37,766 nucleotides of DNA. Source: an uncultured Eubacteriales bacterium (GTDB taxonomy: Bacteria > Bacillota > Clostridia > Christensenellales > Aristaeellaceae). Made by a program: the position numbers and the translations under genes. The notes below the pieces were generated by a model. It saw only the letters and a list, made by a program, of their open reading frames with translations. It was not told where the DNA came from and searched no databases. The DNA lies in NCBI GenBank assembly GCA_900316415.1, contig ONCV01000022.1, positions 1 through 37,766 on the forward strand. The letters are read 5' to 3'. Below, in pieces: positions 8,171 through 18,301 of this stretch. Positions within the stretch are counted from its first letter, which is position 1, and each line of letters opens with the position of its first letter.

Positions 8171-9649
8171 TCAGTCTTCTCTCGTCTTCTTCCATTCGTC
8201 ATACTGGCGCTGGAATTCCGCCAGCACGTCCTGATACCCCGCGGCATCCAGCGCGTTCTGATATTCCGCGATGCAACCGGCGACCTCCGCCTCGGGCACG
8301 CCGCCGTTTTCCAGGCGGAAGCCGTATTGCTCGAACAGCGCCTGACAGGCGGTAAATTGCTCCTCCACCGGGGTTCTGTCAAACCGGAAGCCGACCGCCG
8401 GGGAGTCAATCGCGCTGCCATTGAAATCCAGATAGAGATTGACCTTGTTGTCCGGCTCGTTGTCTAGCGGGGTCACCGACATGACGGACGCGGATTCCCA
8501 CGTGCTGTGGTTGTACTTCATGGATTTCAGGGTCACATGGCGGATTGCCTGCTCCTCCGTCTGGGTATACTCGAAATCCTCCCCCTCCAGGCCGTAGGTG
8601 TACATATCCGCCAGGGCCCGGTCACGATACAGGAGGCCGAGGAACTCAACGGCGGCGCGGGCCTGCTCCTTCGTGCTGCCGGCGGTCACGCAATAGCAGG
8701 AGCCCAGGGCGGAATTGCTGTGGGCATAGCGTTCCGTGGCCTTGCGGACGGCAATGGGCTGGCCGTACCGGGCGGAGGCCTCGGAATTGACCGGAACATC
8801 CGTCCACCAGGAAATGCCCCAGTTCTTTGTCTGGGTGGTGGTGTCGGTCGTGACGCGGTTCACCTCGTCCTCCGAGATGTATCCCAGATCCGCCCAGCGG
8901 CCCATCAGCTGGCAGAATTCCAGATATTCCGGGGTCGCGACGGTGTTGACCACCTCGTCCGTCTCCCGGTCCACGCCGAAGAAATTCGTCCGGACATCGC
9001 CGGTGAAGAAATCGAACCGGTCGATATACCATCGGTAGAACATGCTCGTGTTCTGGGTCAGGAAGGGATAGCGCAGCCCATCGGCCTTCGCGTCGGCCAG
9101 CAGGGGCTCCAGATCCTTCAGGGAATGGACGGCATCCAGATTCCATCCGTGGGCATCCGCCAGCTCCTTCCGGAACATGAAATCGTACCCCTCGACGTTG
9201 TCCTTGTCGACGGGGACAAAATAGTTCCTCCCGTTATACCGGGTTTCCTCCCACAGGTCCGCGGCCATGGCACTGTGCAGCGGCGTTCCGGGCAGCAGAT
9301 CGGTCAGGTCGTAGACCGCGTGATTCGCCACCAGCTGGTTCGTGCCGATGACATCCTCCCAGGAGGCGGTCCACAGCAGGTTGATCTCCTTTCCCTGGCG
9401 GACCAGATCCCATACCTTCTGGCCGTACTGATTCGATCCGATTTCCGTCAGCCGGATTTCCACGTTGATTTTATCCGCGATATAGGCGTTGATGGCGTTC
9501 TCGACCTTCTTCACCTGGGAAGGAACGGGGTTCCTCAGATTGAAGCAGGCCCGCGTCACATACAGAACGGTCCGTTCCTCCGCGCAGGAAAGGGAGATGC
9601 AGCTCAGCAGCATCAAAAGTGCAAGCGCCCATCCGAGAATTCTTTTCAT
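8171..9649 (-). CDS. ABC transporter extracellular solute-binding protein, DUF3502 type
   Basis: 492 aa with an N-terminal secretion signal (MKRILGWALALLMLLSCISLSCAEE). The Cys residues at 16 and 22 could be lipid-modified, but neither sits in a textbook lipobox. The mature part has the layout of carbohydrate-binding lipoproteins of the DUF3502/LipO group: an N-terminal VLYVTRACFNLRNPVPSQVKKVENAINAY-like start split over the first beta-alpha unit, a central NLLWTASWEDVIGTN segment, and a C-terminal DFNGSAIDSPAVGFRFDRTP motif typical of DUF3502. It would bind a sugar or oligosaccharide outside the membrane. The ATG follows AGGAGG, and a good promoter lies at 9676-9704. No permease or ATPase gene is adjacent, so it must pair with a transporter encoded elsewhere. 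Confidence 0.85.
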   Translation of the reverse strand: MKRILGWALALLMLLSCISLSCAEERTVLYVTRACFNLRNPVPSQVKKVENAINAYIADKINVEIRLTEIGSNQYGQKVWDLVRQGKEINLLWTASWEDVIGTNQLVANHAVYDLTDLLPGTPLHSAMAADLWEETRYNGRNYFVPVDKDNVEGYDFMFRKELADAHGWNLDAVHSLKDLEPLLADAKADGLRYPFLTQNTSMFYRWYIDRFDFFTGDVRTNFFGVDRETDEVVNTVATPEYLEFCQLMGRWADLGYISEDEVNRVTTDTTTQTKNWGISWWTDVPVNSEASARYGQPIAVRKATERYAHSNSALGSCYCVTAGSTKEQARAAVEFLGLLYRDRALADMYTYGLEGEDFEYTQTEEQAIRHVTLKSMKYNHSTWESASVMSVTPLDNEPDNKVNLYLDFNGSAIDSPAVGFRFDRTPVEEQFTACQALFEQYGFRLENGGVPEAEVAGCIAEYQNALDAAGYQDVLAEFQRQYDEWKKTRED

Positions 9650-9675
9650 GGAGACATCCCTCCTTTGTTGTCCTG

Positions 9676-9704
9676 ATTGTAAACCATTTTCCGGACCATT
9701 TCAA
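9676..9704 (-). promoter_or_regulatory. SigA-type promoter of the solute-binding protein gene
   Basis: TTGAAA (9699-9704) and TACAAT (9676-9681) with a 17-bp spacer, 27 bp upstream of the start codon. It is divergent from dnaG, for which I see no equally clear promoter. Confidence 0.75.
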
Positions 9705-9792
9705 GAGACAGATTTTTGAGGGCAAAAGCAGGATTTCGAATTCGCTTCGTTGTATCTTTATTCGGTATGAGAAAGATTCGGAGGTGATTCGC

Positions 9793-11679
9793 GTGGCGGG
9801 GCGTTTTCCTGCTGCCTGGCTGGATGAGCTGCGGGCCCGGACGGACCTGGTGCAGACGGTCTCCGCCTACGTGCCGCTGAAGAAGAACGGAAAGAAATAC
9901 TGGGGCCTGTGCCCCTTTCACGGGGAGAAGACGGCTTCCTTCTCCGTGGATGAGGAGGCCCAGCTGTATTACTGCTTCGGGTGCAAGGCCGGGGGGACGG
10001 TCTTCAATTTCATTGAGGATATGGAGCACCTGAGCTTTTACGAAACGGTGGAACTGCTGGCGGACCGGGCGCACATGCCCCTTCCGGAGATGATCCACGA
10101 CGAGGATTACGAGCGCCGCCGCTCGCAGCGGGAAAGGCTGCTCGGGGCCAACCGGGAGGCTGCGCGCTTCTATTTCGAAACGCTTTATGCCCCCGCCGGC
10201 GCCGCGGCCCTGGCCTATCTTCGGGGCCGGGGGCTGAACGATTCGGTGATCCGGAAATTCGGCCTGGGCGCCGCGCCGGATTCCTGGGACGCGCTGACGA
10301 AGCACCTGACGGAGCTGGGCTACACCCGGGAGGAGCTGCTGCTCGCCAACCTGATGAAGGAGAAGGAGGCCGAACCCGCCACGGCGGACCGGCCGGCCCG
10401 GCCGAAGCGGAGCTACGACGTTTTCCGGAACCGGGTCATGTTTCCCATCATCGACCAGTTCGGAAACGTGCTGGCCTTCAGCGGGCGCATGCTGGAAAAG
10501 AGCGGGCCGCAGAAATATGTCAACACATCGGATACCCCGGTTTACAACAAGCGGAAGAACGTTTTCGGGGCGAATCTGCTGAAAAGGGAGCGGCATCTGG
10601 ACCGGGTCATTCTCGTGGAGGGGAACCTGGACGTGGTCAGCCTGACCCAGTTCGGCATCCGGGGCGTCTGCGCGTCCCTCGGCACCTCGCTGACCCCGGA
10701 GCAGGTGCAGCTGGTCAAGCGCTTCGCTCCGGTCATCTGCCTGGCCTACGACGGGGACGCCGCCGGCCAGCACGCGATCCTGAAGGCGCTGGACCTGTTC
10801 CGGGAGGCGGACGTTCCCTGCCGGGTGCTGGATTTCCCCGCGGGCATGGATCCGGACGACTTTATCCGGAAGGAGGGGCCGGAGGGCTTTGAGAAGCTGC
10901 CGGTCCTGACGCCGGAAACCTACCGCATCCGCCGCCTGAAGGACGGAACGGATCTGTCCACCCGGGAGGGCAAGGTCACCTATGCCCGGGAAGCGGTGGC
11001 CGTATTCGCCGGGCTGGACCCCCTGGAGCGGGACGGATACATCCGGGATCTGATGGTGCAGACCGGGTTCAGCCGGGAGGTCATCGAGGCCCAGGTGGCG
11101 CAGGAGGCGGATCGCCGGCGCCGGGAGACGGATCCCTGGGCGAAGCGGGACGCCGCGCGGCAACAGAGGAGCAAGGTGGATCCCCTGGCGGCCATGGGCG
11201 TGGAGGCGCCGGCGGCCGTGCCCGCCCCCGGCGTGCCGAAGAAGCCGCTGTCCGAGGCGGAATGGAAGGCCCTGCGGGCGGAGGAACTGCTGCTGAGCCT
11301 GACCGCCACCGGGCTTTTGCCGGAGGATCTGACCGAGGAAGAGGATTTTTCCGACCCGGAGTTGAAATCAGTATACCGGGAGCTGAAAAAGGGCATCTCC
11401 CCCGCCGCGCTGATAGAAGAAAGCTCTCCCGGTGAGAGCCGTTCCCGGCTGACGCGGCTGCTGATGTCCCCGCCCGCCGGCGGCACGGATGAGCTGATCG
11501 CCATGGCGCAGGACTGCGTCGCCGCCATCCGCCGCAGCGGATATGAAAAGAAAATAAAGGAAATTCAGGACCGTTTGCCGAATTGTACCGATGATGCTGA
11601 GCGCACCCGGCTGATGACGGAATATCAGACGATCTTTGAGAGCCTTCGGAGGATGAAAATGCCGAACGGCTCGATCTGA
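9793..11679 (+). CDS. dnaG: DNA primase
   Basis: 628 aa. It makes RNA primers for chromosome replication at the fork. The N-terminal CHC2 zinc ribbon has Cys40, His43, Cys61 and Cys64. The catalytic core has [10 protein letters not shown], and the Toprim fold follows with VEGNLDVVS (Glu276) and YDGDAAG (Asp320, Asp322). The C-terminal third is the less conserved helicase-binding region. The start is a GTG at 9793, preceded by GGAGGTGA; the protein then begins [21 protein letters not shown], matching the family. Sequence upstream of it in frame is intergenic. rpoD begins 20 nt downstream, reproducing the classical primase-sigma operon. Confidence 0.97.
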   Translation: MAGRFPAAWLDELRARTDLVQTVSAYVPLKKNGKKYWGLCPFHGEKTASFSVDEEAQLYYCFGCKAGGTVFNFIEDMEHLSFYETVELLADRAHMPLPEMIHDEDYERRRSQRERLLGANREAARFYFETLYAPAGAAALAYLRGRGLNDSVIRKFGLGAAPDSWDALTKHLTELGYTREELLLANLMKEKEAEPATADRPARPKRSYDVFRNRVMFPIIDQFGNVLAFSGRMLEKSGPQKYVNTSDTPVYNKRKNVFGANLLKRERHLDRVILVEGNLDVVSLTQFGIRGVCASLGTSLTPEQVQLVKRFAPVICLAYDGDAAGQHAILKALDLFREADVPCRVLDFPAGMDPDDFIRKEGPEGFEKLPVLTPETYRIRRLKDGTDLSTREGKVTYAREAVAVFAGLDPLERDGYIRDLMVQTGFSREVIEAQVAQEADRRRRETDPWAKRDAARQQRSKVDPLAAMGVEAPAAVPAPGVPKKPLSEAEWKALRAEELLLSLTATGLLPEDLTEEEDFSDPELKSVYRELKKGISPAALIEESSPGESRSRLTRLLMSPPAGGTDELIAMAQDCVAAIRRSGYEKKIKEIQDRLPNCTDDAERTRLMTEYQTIFESLRRMKMPNGSI

Positions 11680-11699
11680 CAGGAAAGGGAGAGATTTCA

Positions 11700-12833
<1,134 letters not shown>

Positions 12834-12854
12834 CAGGATTTTCGGTATGCCTTC

Positions 12855-12891
12855 CCGGCGGCCCGCCATCCGGGCCGCCGGTATCTTTTTT
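12855..12891 (+). terminator. Rho-independent terminator after rpoD
   Basis: An 11-bp perfect GC-rich stem (CCGGCGGCCCG / CGGGCCGCCGG) with a 5-nt loop is followed by TATCTTTTTT. trmK starts only 17 nt later, so no promoter fits between; trmK must depend on read-through or on a promoter inside rpoD. Confidence 0.9.
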
Positions 12892-12908
12892 CGAAAGGAC
12901 ATTTTCCC

Positions 12909-13598
12909 ATGCGCCTCGATGCCCGGCTGTCCCTGGCCCTGAAGCTGTACGATCCCTGCGATCGGGCGGCGGATATCGGAACGGATCACGCCCATCTGCC
13001 CATCGCCCTGCTGCGGAGCGGCGTCTGCCGGCGGATGATCCTGACGGACGTAAGCCCCGATGCCCTGCGGAACGCCCGGGACAACATCGCCCGGGCGGGG
13101 CTGACGGACCGGGTGGATTTCCGGCTGGGGGACGGGCTGCGGGTGCTGGAGGGGCCGGATTCCGTCTGCGGCATGGTTTCCGTCCTGGGCATGGGCGGCC
13201 GGACGATCCGGGATATTCTGACGGAGGGACAGGCCTCCCTCCGGGGAGCCTCCCTGCTGCTGAGCGCCCATACGGATCTGCCCCTGGTCCGGCAGGCGGT
13301 GGCGGACATCGGATACCGCCTGACCGCGGAGGAGCCCTGTCTGGATGAAGGCCGGTTTTACCTGCTGCTGAAGGCGGTGCCGGGGGCGGAGGCCCTTTCG
13401 CCCCGGGAGATCCGGCTGGGAAAGCGGCTGTTCGAATCCGATTCCCCGGTGCTGCCGGATTATCTGGCCCGGCGGCGCCGGATCCTGGAGGAACGGCTGC
13501 GGGGGCAGCGCTCCGCCGCCGATCCGGATTCCGGCGCCCTCCGGGAACTGGAGGAGGATCTCGCGTACCTGTCCGCCCGGGCGGACGAACGAAAATAA
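12909..13598 (+). CDS. trmK: tRNA (adenine22-N1)-methyltransferase TrmK
   Basis: 229 aa. The family methylates N1 of A22 in the D-arm of tRNAs using S-adenosylmethionine. The Rossmann-type SAM site is seen in AADIGTDHAHLPIALL (residues 20-35), the acidic LTDVSPDALRNARDN strand, and LGDGLRVL. The C-terminal part is helical and Arg-rich (DYLARRRRILEERLRG), as in the YqfN/TrmK coiled-coil tail. The start ATG follows AAAGGAC. It sits between rpoD and the Nif3-like gene, the same order as in Bacillus (sigA-trmK-yqfO), which supports the call. Confidence 0.92.
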   Translation: MRLDARLSLALKLYDPCDRAADIGTDHAHLPIALLRSGVCRRMILTDVSPDALRNARDNIARAGLTDRVDFRLGDGLRVLEGPDSVCGMVSVLGMGGRTIRDILTEGQASLRGASLLLSAHTDLPLVRQAVADIGYRLTAEEPCLDEGRFYLLLKAVPGAEALSPREIRLGKRLFESDSPVLPDYLARRRRILEERLRGQRSAADPDSGALRELEEDLAYLSARADERK

Positions 13599-13614
13599 AA
13601 AGGAGGACGAACGC

Positions 13615-14397
13615 ATGACCATTCGGGATATCTATCGGCTGCTGGACGCGGTCGCTCCCTTCGAAACCCAGGAGGACTTTGACAATTCCGGCCTGCTGGT
13701 GGGGGATCCGGAGCAGGAGGTCACCTCCGTGCTCTTCGCCCTGGACGCCACGGAGGCGGTCATCCGGGAGGCGGAGGCGCTCGGCGCGAACCTGATCGTG
13801 ACCCATCATCCCCTGATGTTTGAAGCGATCCGGCGCGTGACGGCGGAAACGTACGAGGGCCGGGTAATCTCCCATCTGATCCGCTCCGGCATCGGGCTCA
13901 TCGCCAGCCACACCTGCCTGGACCGGGCGCCCGGCGGCATCAACGACGCGCTGGCGGAATGCTGCGCGCTGCTGGACGTGGAGGGCGAGGGCTTCGTCCG
14001 GGTGGGCACGCTGCCCGAGCCCATGCGCGCCGGGGAGCTGAAGGAATACCTGGCGGCGGCGCTGAACACGGAGGTTCGCCTGATGGGCGATCCGGAGAAG
14101 CGGATCTCCCGGCTGGGCCTGTGCTCCGGCGCAGGCGGCGGCGAATGGGAGGAGGCCCTGGCGCTGGGGGCGGAGGGCTTCCTCTCCGGCGAGGTCCGGC
14201 ACCACCATGCCCTGGCCATGGCGGACGCGGGGCTTTCCTGCTTTGAATGCGGGCATTTTGCCACGGAGCAGCCGGGCATTTTTGCCCTGGCCGATGCTTT
14301 ACAAAGCGCGCTGAATCAGGTACAATACAAGTTGGGCATTTATAAGTCGGCGGCCGGGGGCTATGCCTCTCCCGCCGGGCCGGGACAGGCGGTCTGA
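13615..14397 (+). CDS. Nif3-like dinuclear metal centre protein (YqfO/DUF34 family)
   Basis: 260 aa. The family folds around a two-metal site. Here the ligands are visible as His64-His65 (VTHHPLMF), Asp103 in HTCLDRAPGG, and the C-terminal HHHALAMADAG and GHFATEQPG with its Glu. The protein is the short form, lacking the PII-like insert that lengthens Bacillus YqfO to about 370 aa. It starts 16 nt after trmK with AAAGGAGG, so translation is probably coupled. The molecular role of the family is unsettled; proposals include GTP cyclohydrolase I-like activity or metal insertion. Neighbourhood with TrmK is conserved, but a shared pathway is only inferred. Confidence 0.92.
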   Translation: MTIRDIYRLLDAVAPFETQEDFDNSGLLVGDPEQEVTSVLFALDATEAVIREAEALGANLIVTHHPLMFEAIRRVTAETYEGRVISHLIRSGIGLIASHTCLDRAPGGINDALAECCALLDVEGEGFVRVGTLPEPMRAGELKEYLAAALNTEVRLMGDPEKRISRLGLCSGAGGGEWEEALALGAEGFLSGEVRHHHALAMADAGLSCFECGHFATEQPGIFALADALQSALNQVQYKLGIYKSAAGGYASPAGPGQAV

Positions 14398-14404
14398 ATG
14401 ATTC

Positions 14405-14423
14405 CCTCCTGTCAGACAGGAGG
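14405..14423 (+). promoter_or_regulatory. Hairpin that buries the ribosome binding site of the zinc-ribbon gene
   Basis: CCTCCTG and CAGGAGG pair around TCAGA. The 3' arm is itself the AGGAGG Shine-Dalgarno of the next gene (start 14430). There is no U-tract, so it is not a terminator. It would hold back initiation unless opened, for instance by ribosomes finishing the Nif3-like gene, whose stop is 8 nt upstream of the hairpin. Confidence 0.65.
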
Positions 14424-14429
14424 CCAGGA

Positions 14430-15128
14430 ATGGATTTTGAAGCTTTGTGGAATTACCAGACCGAGGATCTGAAGGCGGAAGCGATCGCCACGGAGATTAA
14501 GCGCTCCCCCATCCGGGTGAAGCTGGAAAAAGCCCGGGATTTTATCATGGAGCGCCAGAAGCAGTACAAGCAGATTGAGGACAGCATCGCCCAGATCACG
14601 GATCGGAAGGATGTGCTGTTCCAGGCGCTGGAGAGCACCGTGGCCCGCATTGCGGATCAGAAGGTCCGGATGGAAGCCCTCGATCCGGAGGATGAGGAGG
14701 CCGTCGCCGCCCTGCGGGATGAGGTGGCCCGCTCCCGGGAGGAGATTCACTCCTTCGAGAAGGAGCTGAACCGGATGAACGCGGATTCCTCCGCCTATGA
14801 CAAGCAGCTGCGCGCCGTCCGGGTGGATGCGGCGAAGGCCAAGCAGGCCTTCGACCAGCTGAAGGTGGATTATGAAAACGAGAGCCGGGTCAAAAAGGAG
14901 GAGCTGGAGCAGCAGCGCGCCCGTGCCCGGGCCCTGGAGGGCACGGTGGAGGAGGCCCTGATGAAGGAATATCTCGCCATCAAGAAGCATACGATTCCGC
15001 CGGTGGTCCGCCTGCAGTACGGACAGTGTTCCGGCTGCAACACCAGCCTTCCCTCCGCGACCCTCAGCAAGATCCGGAATGGCGCCCTGGTGGAATGCGA
15101 AACCTGCGGACGGATGATTATCCAGTAA
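14430..15128 (+). CDS. Coiled-coil protein with C-terminal C4 zinc ribbon (DUF164/CT398-like)
   Basis: 232 aa. Residues about 20-185 are a long charged helical hairpin (for example KLEKARDFIMERQKQYKQIE and ELEQQRARARALEGTVEEAL). The end is a zinc ribbon with CSGC and CETC pairs about 27 residues apart, finishing GRMIIQ. This is the architecture of the CT398/YbgI-type zinc-ribbon family, seen next to nif3 genes in many bacteria. The fold is thought to bind nucleic acid or a protein partner, but the precise function is unknown. Its ribosome binding site is within the hairpin at 14405-14423. A strong hairpin follows the stop codon. Confidence 0.85.
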   Translation: MDFEALWNYQTEDLKAEAIATEIKRSPIRVKLEKARDFIMERQKQYKQIEDSIAQITDRKDVLFQALESTVARIADQKVRMEALDPEDEEAVAALRDEVARSREEIHSFEKELNRMNADSSAYDKQLRAVRVDAAKAKQAFDQLKVDYENESRVKKEELEQQRARARALEGTVEEALMKEYLAIKKHTIPPVVRLQYGQCSGCNTSLPSATLSKIRNGALVECETCGRMIIQ

Positions 15129-15134
15129 AGAACC

Positions 15135-15164
15135 GGAAGACAGCGGGCACCGCTGTCTTCCTTT
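15135..15164 (+). terminator. Terminator-like hairpin between the zinc-ribbon gene and glgP
   Basis: A perfect 12-bp stem (GGAAGACAGCGG / CCGCTGTCTTCC) has a 3-nt loop and a short TTT tail. It ends about 20 nt before the glgP start, leaving no room for a separate promoter, so it may be a leaky terminator or attenuator. Confidence 0.65.
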
Positions 15165-15186
15165 GCAAAGGGAGGTACGGATTCCG

Positions 15187-17547
15187 ATGAACGCGAAACA
15201 ACTGATCTCCGCCACGGAGCGCATCCTGATGGCCCAGTCCCACGCGGCGCTGCCCGAGGCGGACGCCGCCCAGCTGCACAACGCGCTTTCCGCCGCCTGC
15301 ATGGAAGCGCTGGCGCCCCTCTGGCAGAAAAAGGAAGCGGAGCGCTTCCCGAAGCGGCAGGCGTATTACCTGTCGATGGAATACCTGGTGGGCCGGCTGG
15401 TCTTCAACAATCTGTACTGCATGGGCGTGCTGGACGAGGTTCGGGCGCTGCTCGCCGAAAAGGGCGCGGATCCGGCCCTCCTGGAGGATATCGAGGACGA
15501 CGCCTTTGGCAACGGCGGGCTGGGCCGGCTGGCCGCCTGCTTCCTGGACAGCGCTGTGACCTGCGGCATCCCCCTGACGGGCTACGGGCTGCGGTTCCGC
15601 TACGGCCTGTTCCGCCAGAAGTTCGTCGGCGGCCGGCAGACCGAGGAGCCGGACGACTGGTCCCGCTGGGGCGATCCCTGGTCCATCCGCCGGATGGAGG
15701 AGGCGGTGGTCGTTCCCATGAAGACCGGGAACGTGCTGGCCGTTCCCTATGACATGCCGGTGGTGGGCTATGGGATGAAAAACGTCGGAACCCTCCGCCT
15801 CTGGCAGACGGAAAGCCTGCATGAGGTGGATTTCCCCCTCTTCAACGATCAGAAGTACGCCCAGGCCGCCGCGGACAAGAATCGGGCGGAGGACATCGTG
15901 AAGTTCCTCTATCCCAACGATACCACCCGGGCGGGGCGGCAGCTGCGGGTGAAGCAGCAGTATGTGCTGGTTTCCGCCTCCCTGCAGGATCTGATGCGGA
16001 AATATGAGCAGCGCCACGGGCAGGATTATTCCTTCTTCGCCCGGGAGACGGCCGCCCAGCTGAACGATACGCATCCCGTCATGGCGATTCCAGAGCTGAT
16101 CCGCCTGCTCGGCGAGCGGGGCGTGGACTTTGAGGAGGCCTTCCTCACCGCGCGGGAGACCTTTGCCTACACGAATCACACGGTCATGCAGGAAGCCCTG
16201 GAAAAATGGGATCTGCGCCTGCTCAGCTCCGTCTGTCCCGACATCGTGGACATCATGCGGAAGATCGACGCCCGCTTCCGGGCGGAGATGAAGTCCCTGG
16301 GCAAGCGGGTGCTGCCGGACCGCTGCATCATCGAGGGCGGCCGGGTGCACATGGCCCAGCTGGCGGTGTATGCCACCCACGCCACCAACGGCGTCGCGGA
16401 GCTGCATTCCCGGATTCTGAAGGACGATCTGTTCGCCCGCTGGTACGAGATCTATCCGGACCGGTTCCAGAACAAGACCAACGGCATCACCCAGCGGCGC
16501 TGGCTGGGGCTGTGCAATCCGGAGCTGTGCGGCCTGATCGAGGAGCGCATCGGCGGCGGGTTTGAGACGGATCTGGAAAAGCTGAAGCAGCTGCTTCCGC
16601 TGATCGACGATCGCATGATCCGGGATTACCGGGCCGTGAAGCGGGTGAAGAAGGAGCAGCTGGCGGCGGAAATCGCGAAGCGGGAGGGCGTCGTTCTTTC
16701 CCCGGACATGGTTTTCGATGTCCAGATCAAGCGCCTGCATGAATACAAGCGCCAGTTCATGAACGCCCTGTCCATCCTGGTGCTCTATCAGGGGCTGAAG
16801 GAGGGCAAATGGAAGGATCTGCCCCCGGTGGCGATGATCTTCGGCGCCAAGGCGGCGCCGGGCTATCGGCGGGCCAAGGCCGTGATCTACTGGATCAATC
16901 AGATCGCGGACCGGATCAACGGCGATCCGGAGATGAAGGATCGGCTGAAGGTCGTCTTTGTGCAGAATTACAACTGCTCCTGGGCGGAGAAGATCATTCC
17001 CGCCGCGGACATCTCGGAGCAGATTTCCCCCGCGGGCACCGAAGCCTCCGGCACCGGGAACATGAAGCTGATGCTGAATGGGGCGGTGACCCTGGGCACC
17101 TTCGACGGCGCCAACGTGGAGATCGCCGAGGAGGCCGGCCGGGAGAATGAATACATCTTCGGCGCCACCGTCGCGGAGCTGAATGCCCTGAAGGAAACCT
17201 ACGATCCGAAGGCGATCTATGAAGCCAGCCCGGAGCTGCGCAGGGCGCTGGACACCCTGGACGACGGCACCTTCCCGGAGATCGAGGGCTTCGAGCCCGG
17301 GCAGGAGGGCTCCCTGGCGGAGCTGAAAACCGCGATCCTGGAGGGGGCCAGCTGGCACGCGCCGGATCACTATTTCGTGATGCAGGATTTCGCCTCCTAT
17401 CTGGACGCGAAGCTGCAGGCCATCCGGGACGCGGGAACCCGTCCGGACGAGTTCGCCCGGAAGTGCCTGGTGAACGTAGCCTCCGCGGGCAAGTTCTCCT
17501 CGGACCGGACCATCCGGCAGTACGCCCGGGAGATCTGGAACGTCTGA
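15187..17547 (+). CDS. glgP: Glycogen/starch/alpha-glucan phosphorylase
   Basis: 786 aa. It removes glucose from the non-reducing ends of alpha-1,4-glucans as glucose-1-phosphate, in the cytoplasm. The pyridoxal-phosphate site is clear in EASGTGNMKLMLNGAVTLGT, with the Schiff-base lysine at 627. Other family blocks are YLSMEYLVGR, GNGGLGRLAACFLDS, QLNDTHPVMAIPEL, TNGITQRRWL and QIKRLHEYKRQ. I chose the ATG at 15187 with GGGAGGT 10 nt upstream; the frame also extends 8 codons to a TTG inside the preceding hairpin. It is grouped with malQ (18302), the usual partner that reshapes the oligosaccharides the phosphorylase leaves. Confidence 0.97.
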   Translation: MNAKQLISATERILMAQSHAALPEADAAQLHNALSAACMEALAPLWQKKEAERFPKRQAYYLSMEYLVGRLVFNNLYCMGVLDEVRALLAEKGADPALLEDIEDDAFGNGGLGRLAACFLDSAVTCGIPLTGYGLRFRYGLFRQKFVGGRQTEEPDDWSRWGDPWSIRRMEEAVVVPMKTGNVLAVPYDMPVVGYGMKNVGTLRLWQTESLHEVDFPLFNDQKYAQAAADKNRAEDIVKFLYPNDTTRAGRQLRVKQQYVLVSASLQDLMRKYEQRHGQDYSFFARETAAQLNDTHPVMAIPELIRLLGERGVDFEEAFLTARETFAYTNHTVMQEALEKWDLRLLSSVCPDIVDIMRKIDARFRAEMKSLGKRVLPDRCIIEGGRVHMAQLAVYATHATNGVAELHSRILKDDLFARWYEIYPDRFQNKTNGITQRRWLGLCNPELCGLIEERIGGGFETDLEKLKQLLPLIDDRMIRDYRAVKRVKKEQLAAEIAKREGVVLSPDMVFDVQIKRLHEYKRQFMNALSILVLYQGLKEGKWKDLPPVAMIFGAKAAPGYRRAKAVIYWINQIADRINGDPEMKDRLKVVFVQNYNCSWAEKIIPAADISEQISPAGTEASGTGNMKLMLNGAVTLGTFDGANVEIAEEAGRENEYIFGATVAELNALKETYDPKAIYEASPELRRALDTLDDGTFPEIEGFEPGQEGSLAELKTAILEGASWHAPDHYFVMQDFASYLDAKLQAIRDAGTRPDEFARKCLVNVASAGKFSSDRTIRQYAREIWNV

Positions 17548-17587
17548 TTCCCCCGCCCTCATCTTTTCGGAAAGGAAGCCTGCGAAG

Positions 17588-18184
17588 ATGAAAAGAATCC
17601 CCGCGCTTGTTCTCGCCCTGCTGCTGATGTTCCCCACCCTCGCCCTGGCGGGCGGCGTGATTCCGAACCTGCGGGACACGCCCACGGCCGCGCCGGAGGC
17701 GGAGGCGGTCTTTACCTTCCGCGGCGGGGTGCATTGGAATATGACCCGGGAGCTGGTGAAGTCCCTGGAGTCCCTGGAGCTGATGGAGCAGAGCCGGGAC
17801 GGCTGGAGCATCCTGATCCCCCTCACCCGGGTGGAGGTCAGCAAGTTCAATGCGGACCTGGTCTACATGTTCTATAACGACCGGCTGAAGATGATCTCCT
17901 ATGATTTCGGCGCCGGCGGTACGGAGGCGGATTTTCAGTATCTGACCGGGGCGCTGGATTCCGTTTACGGGGATCATACGGAGCCCGAGGCTTCCGAGAT
18001 CAAGGGCATCATGGATCAGATCTATCCCGGCTATTATGAGGAGCCGCGCCTGCTGAACCGGAAGGCCTGGAAGGCCGGCGGGGATACCCTGATTTATCTG
18101 TACTATTACGCGGACGGTGCGTATGCCATCCTGTATGTCAGCGCGGGCGCCGGTCCGCAGAGCTATGTCACCACCGGGCTCTGA
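17588..18184 (+). CDS. Secreted protein of unknown function between glgP and malQ
   Basis: 198 aa. A signal peptide (MKRIPALVLALLLMFPTLALA) is followed by a PTAAPEAEA linker and then a compact domain of about 150 residues. That domain begins FTFRGGVHWNMTRELVKSLE and includes VYMFYNDRLKMISYDFG and a Tyr-rich YLYYYADGAYAILYVS strand near the end. The RGG.hW.MT..ev start recalls small secreted domains in which an allele-like helix measures input from a beta-sheet, but I do not recognise a named family. No Cys, catalytic motif or anchor is visible. It sits 40 nt after glgP with AAAGGAAG before the ATG, so it is probably in the same transcript; a role in glucan metabolism is unproven. Confidence 0.75.
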   Translation: MKRIPALVLALLLMFPTLALAGGVIPNLRDTPTAAPEAEAVFTFRGGVHWNMTRELVKSLESLELMEQSRDGWSILIPLTRVEVSKFNADLVYMFYNDRLKMISYDFGAGGTEADFQYLTGALDSVYGDHTEPEASEIKGIMDQIYPGYYEEPRLLNRKAWKAGGDTLIYLYYYADGAYAILYVSAGAGPQSYVTTGL

Positions 18185-18191
18185 TCCCGGT

Positions 18192-18222
18192 GCGGGGGCC
18201 GCCTTTCCGGAGGCAGCCCCGC
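18192..18222 (+). other. Imperfect GC-rich hairpin upstream of malQ
   Basis: GCGGGG...AGCCCCGC with an inner GCCT/AGGC helix forms a stem with bulges. It is followed by TTCTG rather than a U-tract, so a terminator role is doubtful. The 117-nt gap before malQ otherwise shows only a GGAAGGAG ribosome binding site. Confidence 0.35.
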
Positions 18223-18301
18223 TTCTGCCGGGGAGTCCCGGACGGCGGCGTCCGGAGAATCTTCCCGGCAAATCTGATTCGGAAGGAGCGTGTGACTTTC
18301 C

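Noticed and set aside
7090..8355. Plus-strand frame of about 420 codons opposite the dGTPase-like gene
   Set aside because: The minus strand encodes a complete HD-domain enzyme with ribosome binding site and terminator; the opposite frame shows no domain.
15118..17850. Very long antisense open frame across glgP (a similar one covers addB at 30310-33843)
   Set aside because: GC-rich codon bias removes stops on the opposite strand. The translations are low-complexity His/Gln/Leu/Arg strings, and the sense genes have complete catalytic motifs.
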